From Alphaproteobacteria bacterium (GTDB lineage Bacteria; Pseudomonadota; Alphaproteobacteria; Reyranellales; Reyranellaceae): DNA of 32,851 nucleotides. The stretch lies in assembly GCA_016870055.1 (NCBI GenBank), contig VGCQ01000009.1, positions 1-32,851 of the forward strand, read 5' to 3'. Made by a program: the position numbers and the translations under genes. Shown here in pieces: positions 1 through 10,299 of the stretch; position 1 is the stretch's first letter, and every line of letters begins with the position of its first letter. The notes beneath the pieces are model-generated. The model did not search any database, was not told the origin of the DNA, and was given only the letters and a program-made list of their open reading frames with translations.

Positions 1-1
1 C

Positions 2-1711
2 GCGCCCGCTGCGGTGGCGCCGTCGGCGCCGGCCGAACCGCTCGACGACAATCCTTTCACGCCCGACGCGCTGGCGACCGAGCCGCCGCCCGCCGCGGCG
101 CCCGGCGGCCTCACCATCGTGCCGCGCAAGTCGGTGGCCCAGGGCAAACGCGCCGCCAAGGTCGGCCAGCGCGAGCTCGATCTGGTGAGCGGCGAATACC
201 GGCTGCCGCCGCTCGACATCCTGTCGTTGCCCTCGCGCGTGGCCATCGAGACCAAGATCGACGAGGAGGCGCTGGAGCAGAACGCGCGCCTGCTCGAGAC
301 CGTGCTCGACGATTTCGGCGTCAAAGGGCAGATCGTGAAGGTGCGGCCGGGGCCGGTGGTGACGCTCTACGAGCTCGAGCCCGCGCCCGGCACCAAGTCG
401 AGTCGCGTCATTGGGCTCGCCGACGACATCGCCCGCTCGATGAGCGCGGTGTCGGCGCGCGTCGCGACCGTGCCTGGGCGCAACGTCATCGGCATCGAGC
501 TGCCCAACGCGCGTCGCGAGACGGTGTTCCTGCGCGAGCTGCTGTCGACCCGCCACTACGAGGACACCCGGCTCAACCTGCCGTTGGCGCTGGGCAAGGA
601 CATCGGCGGCGACCCGGTGATCGCCGACCTCGCGCGCATGCCGCATCTGCTGATCGGCGGCACCACCGGCTCGGGCAAGTCGGTGGCGGTCAACACCATG
701 ATCCTGTCGCTGCTCTACCGCCTGCCGCCGGATCGCTGCCGCTTCATCATGATCGACCCCAAGATGCTGGAGCTCAGCGTCTACCAGGACATCCCGCATC
801 TGCTGACGCCCGTCGTCACCGAGCCGCGCAAGGCGATCGTGGCGCTGAAGTGGGTGGTGCGCGAGATGGAGGACCGCTATCGCGCCATGAGCGCGTTCGG
901 CGTGCGCAACATCGCGGGCTACAACGAGCGGCTGGGCGAGGCCAAACGCAAGGGCCAGGCGCTGACCCGCCAGGTGCAGACCGGCATCGATCCCGAGACG
1001 CGCCGCCCGGTGTTCGAGGAAGAGGAGATCGACCTCACGCCACTGCCCTTCATCGTGGTCATCATCGACGAGATGGCCGACCTGATGCTGGTCGCCGGCA
1101 AGGAGATCGAGGCGGCCGTCCAGCGCCTGGCGCAGATGGCGCGCGCCGCCGGCATCCACGTTGTCATGGCGACTCAGCGGCCGTCGGTCGACGTCATCAC
1201 CGGCACCATCAAGGCCAACTTCCCGACCCGCATCTCCTTCCAGGTCACGTCCAAGATCGACAGCCGCACCATCCTCGGCGAGCAGGGCGGCGAGCAGCTG
1301 CTCGGCCAGGGCGACATGCTCTACATGGCCGGCGGCGGCAAGATCGCCCGCGTGCACGGCCCGTTCGTGTCCGACGGCGAAGTCGAGGAGGTGGTGCGCC
1401 ATCTCCGGGCGCAGGGGGCGCCGGCCTACATCGACTCGGTCACCGACGATCCCGAGGGCGAGGAGGGCGGTCTCGGCCTGCCGGGCGAGGGCGAGGAAGG
1501 CGAGAGCGACCAGCTCTACGACCAGGCGGTGGCGCTGGTGGCGCGCGAGCGCAAGTGCAGCACGAGTTTCATCCAGCGCTACCTGCAGATCGGCTACAAT
1601 CGCGCCGCCCGCATCGTCGAGCGCATGGAGCGCGAGGGCGTGGTCAGCGCGGCCAACCATGTCGGCAAGCGCGAGGTGCTGGCACGCGACATCGACAGTC
1701 GCGAGCGATGA
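2..1711 (+). CDS. ftsK: DNA translocase FtsK/SpoIIIE (5' truncated by window edge)
   Basis: Walker [10 protein letters not shown], Walker B-like [30 protein letters not shown]-terminal gamma winged-helix domain ([25 protein letters not shown]); frame is open to the left edge. Confidence 0.96.
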   Translation, partial: APAAVAPSAPAEPLDDNPFTPDALATEPPPAAAPGGLTIVPRKSVAQGKRAAKVGQRELDLVSGEYRLPPLDILSLPSRVAIETKIDEEALEQNARLLETVLDDFGVKGQIVKVRPGPVVTLYELEPAPGTKSSRVIGLADDIARSMSAVSARVATVPGRNVIGIELPNARRETVFLRELLSTRHYEDTRLNLPLALGKDIGGDPVIADLARMPHLLIGGTTGSGKSVAVNTMILSLLYRLPPDRCRFIMIDPKMLELSVYQDIPHLLTPVVTEPRKAIVALKWVVREMEDRYRAMSAFGVRNIAGYNERLGEAKRKGQALTRQVQTGIDPETRRPVFEEEEIDLTPLPFIVVIIDEMADLMLVAGKEIEAAVQRLAQMARAAGIHVVMATQRPSVDVITGTIKANFPTRISFQVTSKIDSRTILGEQGGEQLLGQGDMLYMAGGGKIARVHGPFVSDGEVEEVVRHLRAQGAPAYIDSVTDDPEGEEGGLGLPGEGEEGESDQLYDQAVALVARERKCSTSFIQRYLQIGYNRAARIVERMEREGVVSAANHVGKREVLARDIDSRER

Positions 1712-1800
1712 GGTCGCGGGTCGGCGCCGTCCCGGCCATGGTGGCAGTCGCGGCGATTTGAGCTACATTGCCCCTTGGGGGCGAACGGGTTGAACGAACC

Positions 1801-3492
1801 ATGACCGACAGCGGAGGGCCGGGAGAGCTGCCGACAGCGGGCGTCCGCCGCCGCCGCCGCATCCCGTTGGTGTGGCTGGTGCCGTTGCTGACCGGCTTGA
1901 TCGCCCTGTGGCTCGCCTGGGACACCTACTCCAAGAAGGGTCCGACCATCACCGTCGCCTTCGACAGCGCCGCCGGCCTCACCGCGGGTCAGTCCCAGCT
2001 CAAGTACAAGAACGTGGTCATGGGCACGGTTAAGGCCATCGGCGTCGCCGCCGACCTCACCCATGTCGTCGTCACGATCGACACCGTGCGCGAGGCCGAG
2101 GCGCTCCTGACCGACAAGACGATCTTCTGGGTGGTGAAGCCCGAGCTTTTCGCCGGCAACATCACCGGGCTGGAGACGCTGCTGTCGGGCTCCTACATCG
2201 GCATGCGCCCGTCGGCCGAGCCGGGCCAGCTCAAGCGCGACTTCGTCGGCCAGCAGGACCCGCCGGTGCTGCAGGCGTGGGCCAAGGGCACGACCTATCG
2301 GCTGGAGACCAAGCGGCTGGGCTCGATCAGCTTGGGCTCGCCGATCTTCTTCCGCGACATCGAGGTCGGCACCGTGCTCGGCTGGGATCTCGGCGACCTC
2401 GCCAGCCGGGTCACCATCCATGCCTTCGTGCGCGCGCCGTACGATCAGTACGTGCGTGTCGACTCGTCGTTCTGGAACGCTTCGGGCCTGTCGATGAAGC
2501 TCAACGCCGAGGGCATCGCGGTGCAAATGGAATCGCTGCGCGCCCTGCTGCTGGGCGGTATCGCTTTTGACAGTCCGCGCGACAGCGGCCAGCCGGTCGC
2601 CGCGGCCAAGCGTCAATTCCCGCTCTATGCCAGCTTCGAGGCGGCGAAGTCGGCGGGCTTCGGCCGGCAGCTTCAGCTGCTGTCGTACTTCCCGGGCTCG
2701 GTCGCCGGGCTCGAGGTCGGCGCCGACGTGACGCTGCACGGCATCAAGGTCGGCGAGGTGACCGACGTCTCGCTGCTGTTCGATCCCAAGCTCGACCGCA
2801 TCGTCGTGCCGGTCCGCTACCGGGTCGAAGCCGACCGCGTCATCAATATCGCCGCCGTCCAGAAGCTCGACGCCCAGTCGCTGGCCGAGAAGATGATCAA
2901 GCGCGGCATGCGGGCGACGTTGCAGGCGCCGAGCCTGCTGACCGGCCAGAAGATCGTCGTACTCGAGCGTGTGCCCGACGCGCCGCCGGCCGAGCTGCAC
3001 CGCGACGGCGACACCTACATCATCCCGACCTCGGAAGTCGGCGGCTTCGACACCATCGCCCGCTCGGCCAACGAGCTCTTGTCCAAGCTCAATCGCATCG
3101 ACTTCGACAAGATCGGCAAGAACATCGAAAGCGCCACCGTCGGCCTGGACAACACCATCAACGGCCCGCAGCTCAAGGCGACGTTGATCAACCTCGACAA
3201 GGCCATGGCGGCAGTGCAGGACTTCACGCGCCGGCTCGACCAGGACGGCGCGCCGGCGCTCAAGCGCCTGCCCGCCATCGCCAGCGAGCTGCAGGAAGCC
3301 ATCGCCAAGGCCAACCGGTTGTTCGGCTCGATCAATGCCGGCTACGGCGACGATTCGCGCTTCCGCCGCGATCTCGACCGGCTGCTGCCGCAGCTGACCG
3401 ACGCTGCGCGCTCGATCCGCGCCCTGTCCGATCTGCTGTCGCGTCACCCCGAGGCCTTGATCAAGGGCCGCACCAACACGGGCAAGGAATGA
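1801..3492 (+). CDS. pqiB: Intermembrane transport protein PqiB (MCE/MlaD repeats)
   Basis: N-terminal TM after RRRRR; repeated MCE-like segments (FDSAAGLTAGQSQLKYKNVVMGTVKAIGV, GSPIFFRDIEVGTVLGW, LEVGADVTLHGIKVGEV); ATG at 1801. Confidence 0.93.
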   Translation: MTDSGGPGELPTAGVRRRRRIPLVWLVPLLTGLIALWLAWDTYSKKGPTITVAFDSAAGLTAGQSQLKYKNVVMGTVKAIGVAADLTHVVVTIDTVREAEALLTDKTIFWVVKPELFAGNITGLETLLSGSYIGMRPSAEPGQLKRDFVGQQDPPVLQAWAKGTTYRLETKRLGSISLGSPIFFRDIEVGTVLGWDLGDLASRVTIHAFVRAPYDQYVRVDSSFWNASGLSMKLNAEGIAVQMESLRALLLGGIAFDSPRDSGQPVAAAKRQFPLYASFEAAKSAGFGRQLQLLSYFPGSVAGLEVGADVTLHGIKVGEVTDVSLLFDPKLDRIVVPVRYRVEADRVINIAAVQKLDAQSLAEKMIKRGMRATLQAPSLLTGQKIVVLERVPDAPPAELHRDGDTYIIPTSEVGGFDTIARSANELLSKLNRIDFDKIGKNIESATVGLDNTINGPQLKATLINLDKAMAAVQDFTRRLDQDGAPALKRLPAIASELQEAIAKANRLFGSINAGYGDDSRFRRDLDRLLPQLTDAARSIRALSDLLSRHPEALIKGRTNTGKE

Positions 3493-4064
3493 ACGTGCTG
3501 TCACTCGACCGTCGCTGCTTCGCGCTCGGCCTGCCGCTGCTCTTGGCTGCCTGCGGTTCCTCGCCCGAGCCGCGCTACTACACCATCGTGCCGCGCTCCG
3601 GCCCGGCCTTGCCGCGCGGGCCCAAGATCGTGCTGCTGAAGGATATCGGTCTGGCAAGCTACCTCGATCGCCGCGAGATCGTGCGCTCGTCGGAGAGCTA
3701 CAAGCTCGACATCATGGCCAACGACTGGTGGGGCGAGCCGTTAGGCAGCCTGCTCGGCCGCGTCCTGGTGGTCGAGCTGTCGCAACGTTTGCCCGGCAGC
3801 ACGGTCTACGGCGAGAGCGGCGCCATCAATGCCGACTACAACGTCTCGGTCGGCGTCAACGTCCAGCGCCTCGACGCCGACAAGGCCGGCGCGCTGATCC
3901 TGGCCGCCCAGGTCGCCGCCGAGTTCAACCGGCCGCGCCGGCTGGCTGCGCGCAACTTCACCATCGCCAAGCCGCTGCCGACGCCGGACATCCCGGGCTT
4001 GGTGGCGGCGATCAGCGATGCGGTGGGCGAATTGGCCGACGGTGTCGCCGCATTGCTGCAGTAG
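3489..4064 (+). CDS. pqiC: PqiC-like ABC-type transport auxiliary lipoprotein
   Basis: Lipobox LLLAACGSS; RYYTIVPRSG start of the PqiC/YmbA domain; overlaps pqiB stop by ATGA. Confidence 0.88.
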   Translation: MNVLSLDRRCFALGLPLLLAACGSSPEPRYYTIVPRSGPALPRGPKIVLLKDIGLASYLDRREIVRSSESYKLDIMANDWWGEPLGSLLGRVLVVELSQRLPGSTVYGESGAINADYNVSVGVNVQRLDADKAGALILAAQVAAEFNRPRRLAARNFTIAKPLPTPDIPGLVAAISDAVGELADGVAALLQ

Positions 4065-4078
4065 GTGAGAACGCTGCG

Positions 4079-5422
4079 ATGACCCGGCCGCAACTGCGCG
4101 AATGCCCGGGCTGCGGGTTGTTCCAGATCGTGCCGGCGATGGAACCAGACACGCGCGCGACCTGCACGCGCTGCGGCACGACACTGCGCGCGACGCGGAC
4201 CAACTCGCTCGACCGTCATCTGGCGCTGACCCTGGCGGCGATGGTGCTGTTCGCCGTCGTGTGGCTCGCCATGCTGATGAAGGTCTCGACCGCGGGCATC
4301 GTGCGGACGACCACGCTCGACTCCGGGCCGGCCGAACTGATCGAACGCGGCCTGTGGCCGCTCGCGATCGCGGTGGCCTTCACCACCGCCTACGCGCCGC
4401 TCGGCAAGTTCCTGGCCACGCTCTACGTGCTGATCGGGCTCAAGATGCGCCGTCCGCCGCCCAACCTGCGCGACGCCTTCCTGTTTTCGCGCCGGCTCAA
4501 CACCTGGTGCATGTTGGAAGTGCTGCTGCTCGGCGTGTTCGTGGCCTACACCAAGCTCGGCGATCTGGTGACCATCGAGCTCGGCCCGGCCGTCTATGCA
4601 CTCGGCCTCCTGACCGTGGTCTGGGTGGCCGCCGAAACGGCGCTCGACCCCCATGCGGTGTGGGACGAAATCGAACGACGCGGCGAGACCCACGCGCCGC
4701 TGCCGGCCGAGCCATTGGCCACGTGGCGGCTGGGCGCGGCGGGCTGCGAGGGCTGCGGCCTGGTCGCGGTGCCGGCCGAGACCGACGGGCAGTGCCCGCG
4801 CTGCGGCTCTTGGCTGCACGAGCGCAAACCCAACGCCATCTCGCGCACCTGGGCGCTGGTGCTGGCCGCTCTGGTCCTCTACATCCCGGCCAACCTCTAC
4901 CCGGTGCTGACGGTGGTTCAGCTCGGCGCCGGCCAGCCCAGCACCATCCTGGGCGGCGTCGAGGAGCTTCTGGCCTCGGGCCTCTATCCGCTCGCCCTGC
5001 TGGTGTTCTTCGCCAGCATCCTGGTGCCGCTGTTCAAGCTCCTCGGCCTCAGCGTCATGCTGGGGGCCGTCCAGCTCGGCCGGCCGCAGGCCGGCGCTGC
5101 GCTGCTGCTGCGCGAACGCACCTGGCTTTACCACGTCGTGGCGTGGATCGGCCGCTGGTCGATGGTCGACATCTTCATGGAATCGCTGCTGGGCGCGCTG
5201 GTCCAGTTCGGCCGCGCCGTGACCATCGAGCCCGGCGTCGGTGCGCTCGCCTTCTGCGCCGTGGTGTTCATCACCATTTTCGCTGCCGAGACCTTCGATC
5301 CGCGCCTGATGTGGGACGCCGCGGGGCGCAATCCGCATCGTCCGCTGCCGTCGGGGAATGCCGACACGGCGGCATCTCCAGCGACCCAGCCGATCAGGGC
5401 TTCCAGCGCAGGAAATTTCTGA
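4079..5422 (+). CDS. pqiA: Paraquat-inducible protein A, two PqiA domains each with a zinc-ribbon
   Basis: CPGC...CTRC and CEGC...CPRC ribbons, each followed by a multi-TM PqiA domain. Confidence 0.92.
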   Translation: MTRPQLRECPGCGLFQIVPAMEPDTRATCTRCGTTLRATRTNSLDRHLALTLAAMVLFAVVWLAMLMKVSTAGIVRTTTLDSGPAELIERGLWPLAIAVAFTTAYAPLGKFLATLYVLIGLKMRRPPPNLRDAFLFSRRLNTWCMLEVLLLGVFVAYTKLGDLVTIELGPAVYALGLLTVVWVAAETALDPHAVWDEIERRGETHAPLPAEPLATWRLGAAGCEGCGLVAVPAETDGQCPRCGSWLHERKPNAISRTWALVLAALVLYIPANLYPVLTVVQLGAGQPSTILGGVEELLASGLYPLALLVFFASILVPLFKLLGLSVMLGAVQLGRPQAGAALLLRERTWLYHVVAWIGRWSMVDIFMESLLGALVQFGRAVTIEPGVGALAFCAVVFITIFAAETFDPRLMWDAAGRNPHRPLPSGNADTAASPATQPIRASSAGNF

Positions 5423-6035
5423 TCAGTCGCAACCCGGTGGCTTGGCTCTTTTCGGGATGGAATTGCGTGCCGGCAAGATTGTCGCGCCCGACGATCGCGG
5501 TGACCGGCCCGCCATAGTCGGTCGACGCCAGCACCGTTTCGGCACGGCTGGCTACGAGTTGGAAGGAGTGCACGAAATAGGCATGATCGCCCGCCGCGAT
5601 GCCGTCGAGCAGGGCATGCGGTTTGAGCGCGCCGAGCTCGTTCCAGCCCATATGCGGGATCTTGAGATGGTCCTTGCCGGGATCGATGCGCACCACGTCG
5701 CCCGGGATCCAATCGAGGCCGGTGTGGACGCCGTACTCGACGCCGCGCGTCGCCATGAGCTGCATGCCGACGCAGATGCCGAGGAAGGGCCGGCCTTGCT
5801 CGATCACCGCACGCTGCAGGGTGTCGACCATGCCGGCCACGCCGTAGAGCCCGGCGCGACAGTCGGCGAAGGCGCCGACACCGGGCAACACGATACGATC
5901 GGCCTTGGCGACTTCGCTCGGCTTGGCGGTGACCAGCACACGGTCGTCCGTGCCGGCCTCCCGCGCGGCACGCTCGATGGCCTTGGCGGCGGACCGTAGG
6001 TTGCCCGATCCATAGTCGACGATGGCGACGGTCAT
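5394..6035 (-). CDS. hisH: Imidazole glycerol phosphate synthase subunit HisH
   Basis: [38 protein letters not shown] nucleophile elbow; [10 protein letters not shown]. Confidence 0.96.
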   Translation of the reverse strand: MTVAIVDYGSGNLRSAAKAIERAAREAGTDDRVLVTAKPSEVAKADRIVLPGVGAFADCRAGLYGVAGMVDTLQRAVIEQGRPFLGICVGMQLMATRGVEYGVHTGLDWIPGDVVRIDPGKDHLKIPHMGWNELGALKPHALLDGIAAGDHAYFVHSFQLVASRAETVLASTDYGGPVTAIVGRDNLAGTQFHPEKSQATGLRLIRNFLRWKP

Positions 6036-6045
6036 CGGAACGTGT

Positions 6046-6717
6046 TCAGAGAACGCCCTTGGTGCTGGGTACAGCCGCGGCCTGCCGAGGGTCGATCTCG
6101 ACCGCGACACGCAGGGCACGCGCCAAGCCCTTGAAGCAGCTCTCGACGATGTGGTGGTTGTTGTCGCCGTAGTGGTTCCACACATGCAGCGTCAATCCGC
6201 CGAGCTGGGCGAAGGCCTGGAACCACTCCTTGAACAGCTCGGTGTCCATGGTGCCGAGCTTGGGCTTGGAGAAGGTTACCTTCCAGATCAGGTAGGGACG
6301 ATTGGATGCGTCGAGCGCCACCTCGGTGAATGTCTCGTCCATCGGGATATGGGCGGCGCCATAGCGGCGGATGCCGGCGCGATCGCCCAGCGCCTTGGCC
6401 AGGCACTCGCCGAGCACGATGCCTGAATCCTCGGTGGTGTGATGGTAGTCGATGTGGAGGTCGCCCTCGGCGCGCAGCGTGATGTCGATCAGGCTGTGGC
6501 GGCTCAACTGCTCGAGCATGTGGTCGAGAAACCCGATGCCGGTCTTGATGTCGTACTTGCCGGTGCCGTCGAGATTGATGGCGGCAGCGATACGTGTCTC
6601 CTTGGTGGCACGCGACACGAAAGCCCGGCGCCCGCCGGTTCCGGGAGTGGCGAGCGTCTGGCTGGCGGCAGGCATGGCTGCAGCCTTCTTGCGGTTGGCC
6701 GGGCGGGCCATTGGCAT
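6046..6717 (-). CDS. hisB: Imidazoleglycerol-phosphate dehydratase with about 35-aa basic N-terminal extension
   Basis: [53 protein letters not shown]-like motif ([18 protein letters not shown]). Confidence 0.96.
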   Translation of the reverse strand: MPMARPANRKKAAAMPAASQTLATPGTGGRRAFVSRATKETRIAAAINLDGTGKYDIKTGIGFLDHMLEQLSRHSLIDITLRAEGDLHIDYHHTTEDSGIVLGECLAKALGDRAGIRRYGAAHIPMDETFTEVALDASNRPYLIWKVTFSKPKLGTMDTELFKEWFQAFAQLGGLTLHVWNHYGDNNHHIVESCFKGLARALRVAVEIDPRQAAAVPSTKGVL

Positions 6718-6738
6718 CCCTCTAGGTTGTCAGGCCGT

Positions 6739-7650
6739 TCATACAGGAACACGCGCGGCGCGGTCGAGCGCGACGCGCGTCAGAATGACGCCCAAAAGCA
6801 CGATCGAGCCGCCCGCCACCCGGGCAACGGTCAGGGGATCGCCGAAAAACGCCGCCGACAGGCCCACGCCGGCCACCGGGATCAGGTACATGTAGACCAT
6901 GACCCGGCTCACCCCCAACCGGTCGAATCCGGCGGTGAGGCCGAGAAAGGCGACGCCGACCGGGAAGATCGCGGTGTAGAGCCAGTAGCTCAGCAGGCGA
7001 TCGTCGAGCCGTGCGAACTCGCTCAGCGAGTCGAACAGCAAGGACACCGGCAACAACGCCAGCGCGCCGATCAAGGTCGTCCAGGCCATCACCGGCAGCG
7101 CGCCCAGGCACAAATTGTAGGGCGCGCAGCGATCGACATAGAGTGCCCAGGCGAAAGCCGAGAGTATCCAAAGAAACGTGCCGTCGAGGCTGTCGGTGGC
7201 GAGCGTGACGTGGGTGAGCGAGTTGTTGACCACCAGGACGACGCCGGCGAAGGCGATGGCAATGCCGGCCCAACCGGTCGCCGACAGCCGTCGACCGCCG
7301 AGCCACGCCAGGATCGCCGAGAAAGCCGTGGTCGTGGTCATGACGATCGAGCCGACCGAAGGCGCAGTTCGCGCCATGGCGAGGCCCCAGCAGGCCTGGA
7401 ACAGGGCGACGCCGATCAGCGCCAGCACGACCATCGGCACCCAGTCGCGGCGCGGCAGGCCGAGCGGCCGGCGCATCAATGCCATGACGATGAACAGGAA
7501 AAGCGCCGCCACGAGGTAGCGCGAGGCGCTGTAGAGCAGGGGACTCATGGCGCCCAGCACGTCCTTGGCGAACGGATAGCTCGAGCCCATGAGCATGACG
7601 GTACCGAGCATCATGAGGTCGGCGGTGAAGCGGTTGCTTCTCTCCTTCAT
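6739..7650 (-). CDS. DMT superfamily (EamA) transporter
   Basis: About 10 TM helices, duplicated EamA-like pattern, GSSYPFAKDVLG near the N-terminus. Confidence 0.85.
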   Translation of the reverse strand: MKERSNRFTADLMMLGTVMLMGSSYPFAKDVLGAMSPLLYSASRYLVAALFLFIVMALMRRPLGLPRRDWVPMVVLALIGVALFQACWGLAMARTAPSVGSIVMTTTTAFSAILAWLGGRRLSATGWAGIAIAFAGVVLVVNNSLTHVTLATDSLDGTFLWILSAFAWALYVDRCAPYNLCLGALPVMAWTTLIGALALLPVSLLFDSLSEFARLDDRLLSYWLYTAIFPVGVAFLGLTAGFDRLGVSRVMVYMYLIPVAGVGLSAAFFGDPLTVARVAGGSIVLLGVILTRVALDRAARVPV

Positions 7651-7664
7651 TCTTTTCGAATCAG

Positions 7665-7694
7665 GTTCCTCGTCTCTCGGCGAGGGAGAGGAAC
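7665..7694. repeat. Imperfect palindrome (13-bp arms, one bulged G, one wobble) between the acyl-CoA dehydrogenase and DMT genes
   Basis: GTTCCTC(g)TCTCTC-ggc-GAGGGAGAGGAAC read directly. Confidence 0.7.
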
Positions 7695-7708
7695 ATGAAA
7701 AGGAGTGC

Positions 7709-8980
7709 TCATTGCTTGGGCGCTGTCGACGCTTTCTGCGCGCCCCAGAAGCCGAACAGGGCGCCGGCGACGCGGCGAATCTGGATTTCCTCCGAGCCCT
7801 CGGTGATGCGGTAGCGGCGGTGGTGACGGTAGATGTGCTCGAACGGCGTGTGCCGCGAATAGCCGATGCCGCCGTGGACCTGGATGGCGCGGTCGGCGGC
7901 GTCGCACACCAGGCGGTTGGCGCGATAGTTGGACATCGCCACCCACTCGCTCACCTGCATGTGGTGCTGGCGGTCGAGATGCCAGGCGGTCTTGCGCACC
8001 AGGCCGCGCGTCATCTCGGCCTCGGTATGCAGCTCGGCGAGCGGGAACTGGATCGCCTGGTTGGTCGCCAGCGCCTTGCCGAACACCTTGCGGTTCTTGG
8101 CGTAGGCCACCGACATGTCGATGCAGTACTGCGCGGCGCCGAGGCTGGAGGCGGCCTGCCGGATGCGATTCTCGTGCACGAAGGTCTGCGCCACGTCGAG
8201 GCCGCGGCCTTCCTCGCCCAGCATGGTCGAGGCCGGCACTCTGACGTTCGTCAGCGACACCTCGGCATGGTCCGACGGCATGTTGAAGGTCCACCACATG
8301 TGCTCGACCTTGAAGCCCGGCGACTTGACCGGCACCAGGAAGGCCGAGATGCCGCGCGCATCGCCCGGCTTGCCCGAGCTGCGCGCGAACACCAGGTCGA
8401 CGGTGGCGGTATGCATGCCGGTGTTGAACCGTTTCATGCCGTTGATCACCCAATCGGAACTCTGCTTGGTCGCCGTGGTCTCCATGAAGGTCGCGTCGGA
8501 GCCGTGATTGGGCTCGGTGAGACCGAAGGCGATGCGCTCCTTGCCGGTGAACATGCCCTCGAGATAGCGCTCCTTCTGCTCCTTGGTGCCGAAGCGGTGC
8601 AGCAGCAGGGCGACCGGGAAATTGCCGACAATCGAGCTCTCGTTCTGCAGGTCGTTGTGTAGGCCGAGCCCCTTGTGCGCCAGATGCTCGCGGATGACCG
8701 CCATGGCGAGATTGGAGCCGTCCTTGCCGCCCAGTTCCTTGGGCAGGCCGAAGCGCAGATGGCCGGCCTTGTCGGCGCGGCGGCGCATCTCGGCCAACAA
8801 CGCCTCCCATTCGTGGCGCGGCTGGCCGTCATTGTCCCAGTCGGTTCGGGCGTGCTCGCGGCGATGGTCGAAGAAGCGGATATTGTCGTTCTCACGCTCC
8901 AGCGGCCGGATCTCGCGCTCGATGAACTCGTCCAGTTCCCGGAGATAGGCCGCAATATCGGCGGGAATGTCGAAGTCCAT
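7709..8980 (-). CDS. Acyl-CoA dehydrogenase family protein
   Basis: RIAFGLTEPNHGSDATFMET, RGLDVAQTFVHENRIRQAASSLGAAQYC, QVHGGIGYSRHTPFEHIYRHHRRYRITEGSEEIQ. Confidence 0.95.
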   Translation of the reverse strand: MDFDIPADIAAYLRELDEFIEREIRPLERENDNIRFFDHRREHARTDWDNDGQPRHEWEALLAEMRRRADKAGHLRFGLPKELGGKDGSNLAMAVIREHLAHKGLGLHNDLQNESSIVGNFPVALLLHRFGTKEQKERYLEGMFTGKERIAFGLTEPNHGSDATFMETTATKQSSDWVINGMKRFNTGMHTATVDLVFARSSGKPGDARGISAFLVPVKSPGFKVEHMWWTFNMPSDHAEVSLTNVRVPASTMLGEEGRGLDVAQTFVHENRIRQAASSLGAAQYCIDMSVAYAKNRKVFGKALATNQAIQFPLAELHTEAEMTRGLVRKTAWHLDRQHHMQVSEWVAMSNYRANRLVCDAADRAIQVHGGIGYSRHTPFEHIYRHHRRYRITEGSEEIQIRRVAGALFGFWGAQKASTAPKQ

Positions 8981-9007
8981 GGAGTTGCTCCTTCGGTAAA
9001 CGTCCGT

Positions 9008-10282
9008 TCACCTCGTATCATTAGCGGCCGGCAAGTCGACGCGAAAGCGGCTGCCGCCGGGCTCTGTCGCCAAGCAAACGGCGCTGCCGCCGTGGCGCTG
9101 GGCGATCTGGCGCACCAGCGCCAGGCCGAGCCCGCTGCCGCGTCCCGCCTCGCCGGTCTCGGCAAGGCGATAGAACGGCTCGAAGATGCGCTCGCGCTCG
9201 GCTGCGGGGATGCCCGGGCCGTGGTCGACGACCTCCAGCCGGGCGATACCGCCAGGGTCGCCGCCCGAGTCGCTGACTGAGATGCCGATCGGCCCGTCGC
9301 CGCCATATCGTTTGGCGTTTTCCAGGAGATTGCGGATCAACCGGCGCAGCAGCAGGCGGTCCCCTAGGACGATGATCGGCGTACCCGCCGCTTCGAGGTC
9401 GTAGTGCGCCGCCTCCTCGGCGGCGAGTGCCAGAAGGTCGACCGGCTCTCGCCGTTCCAGCGCCGGCTGGGCGTCGAGCCGGCTCGTCAGCAGGATTTCC
9501 TCGATCAGGCGGTCGAGCTCGGCGATATCCTGCTTCAGGGATTCCCGCGTCTTGGCGTCGGCGCCATCGCCCAGCAGCGAAGCGGCGAGCGCGATGCGAG
9601 CCAACGGCGTCCGCAGCTCGTGGCTGCAGTTGGCGAGCAGCAGCCGGTGGGCCGCCACCAGTTCCTCGATGCGTTGGGCCGATCGATTGAAGCTCTGCGC
9701 CAGGGCCGCGACCTCGTCCCGTCCCTCGACTTTGACGCGCGCCCCGAGGTCGCTGCCGAAGCGGTCGACGCCGGCCTGCAGGCGCTCCAGGCGCCGTCCC
9801 AAGCCGCGCACCACGGGGTAGGCGCCGACCGCGACAGCCAGCGCGACCAGCGCCAGGAAGGCGGTGATCCAGAAGATCGGGTTGGTGCGTTCGCGCACCT
9901 GACGGGCGACCAGCCAGCGGCCGTCAGGCAGCCGAAGAGTGAAGTTTGGCCCGCCCGGCCCACGCCGCCAACCCGGGCGCGCCCGGTTGGGATCGAAGCG
10001 CGGTGGCGGCTTGCCCGCCATGGCGATCATGGCGCCGTCGGGCCGGTAGAGGGCGATGTCGAAGCGCAGCTTGCGATGCAACGCCTCGAGGGCCGCCTGC
10101 TGCTCGCGCGCCGGTGCCGCGGCGTCGGGCAGCAAGGCGCCGGTCAGCTCGGCCGCGACCTCGAAGTACTGCGGCGTGCGGCCTTCGTCCTCGGCCAGCC
10201 ACCACAACAGCGCCGCTGCCCCGACGAACACGGCCAGCACCGCCAGGATGGCGAGATAGAACTTGAGGTAGAGGCGCTGCAT
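9008..10282 (-). CDS. Sensor histidine kinase (HAMP, HisKA, HATPase), CpxA/EnvZ-like
   Basis: Two TMs flanking a short periplasmic domain, H-box CSHELRTPLARI, N-box NLLENAKRYGGDG, G-boxes DHGPGIPAAERERIFEPFYRL and GSGLGLALVRQI. Confidence 0.94.
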   Translation of the reverse strand: MQRLYLKFYLAILAVLAVFVGAAALLWWLAEDEGRTPQYFEVAAELTGALLPDAAAPAREQQAALEALHRKLRFDIALYRPDGAMIAMAGKPPPRFDPNRARPGWRRGPGGPNFTLRLPDGRWLVARQVRERTNPIFWITAFLALVALAVAVGAYPVVRGLGRRLERLQAGVDRFGSDLGARVKVEGRDEVAALAQSFNRSAQRIEELVAAHRLLLANCSHELRTPLARIALAASLLGDGADAKTRESLKQDIAELDRLIEEILLTSRLDAQPALERREPVDLLALAAEEAAHYDLEAAGTPIIVLGDRLLLRRLIRNLLENAKRYGGDGPIGISVSDSGGDPGGIARLEVVDHGPGIPAAERERIFEPFYRLAETGEAGRGSGLGLALVRQIAQRHGGSAVCLATEPGGSRFRVDLPAANDTR

Positions 10283-10299
10283 GATGTCTACGCGCGGCT

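Noticed and set aside
1594-3657. 687-aa minus-strand ORF opposite pqiB
   Set aside because: Antisense shadow of pqiB with no recognisable domain
3836-5338. 500-aa minus-strand ORF opposite pqiC/pqiA
   Set aside because: Antisense shadow ORF, composition not protein-like
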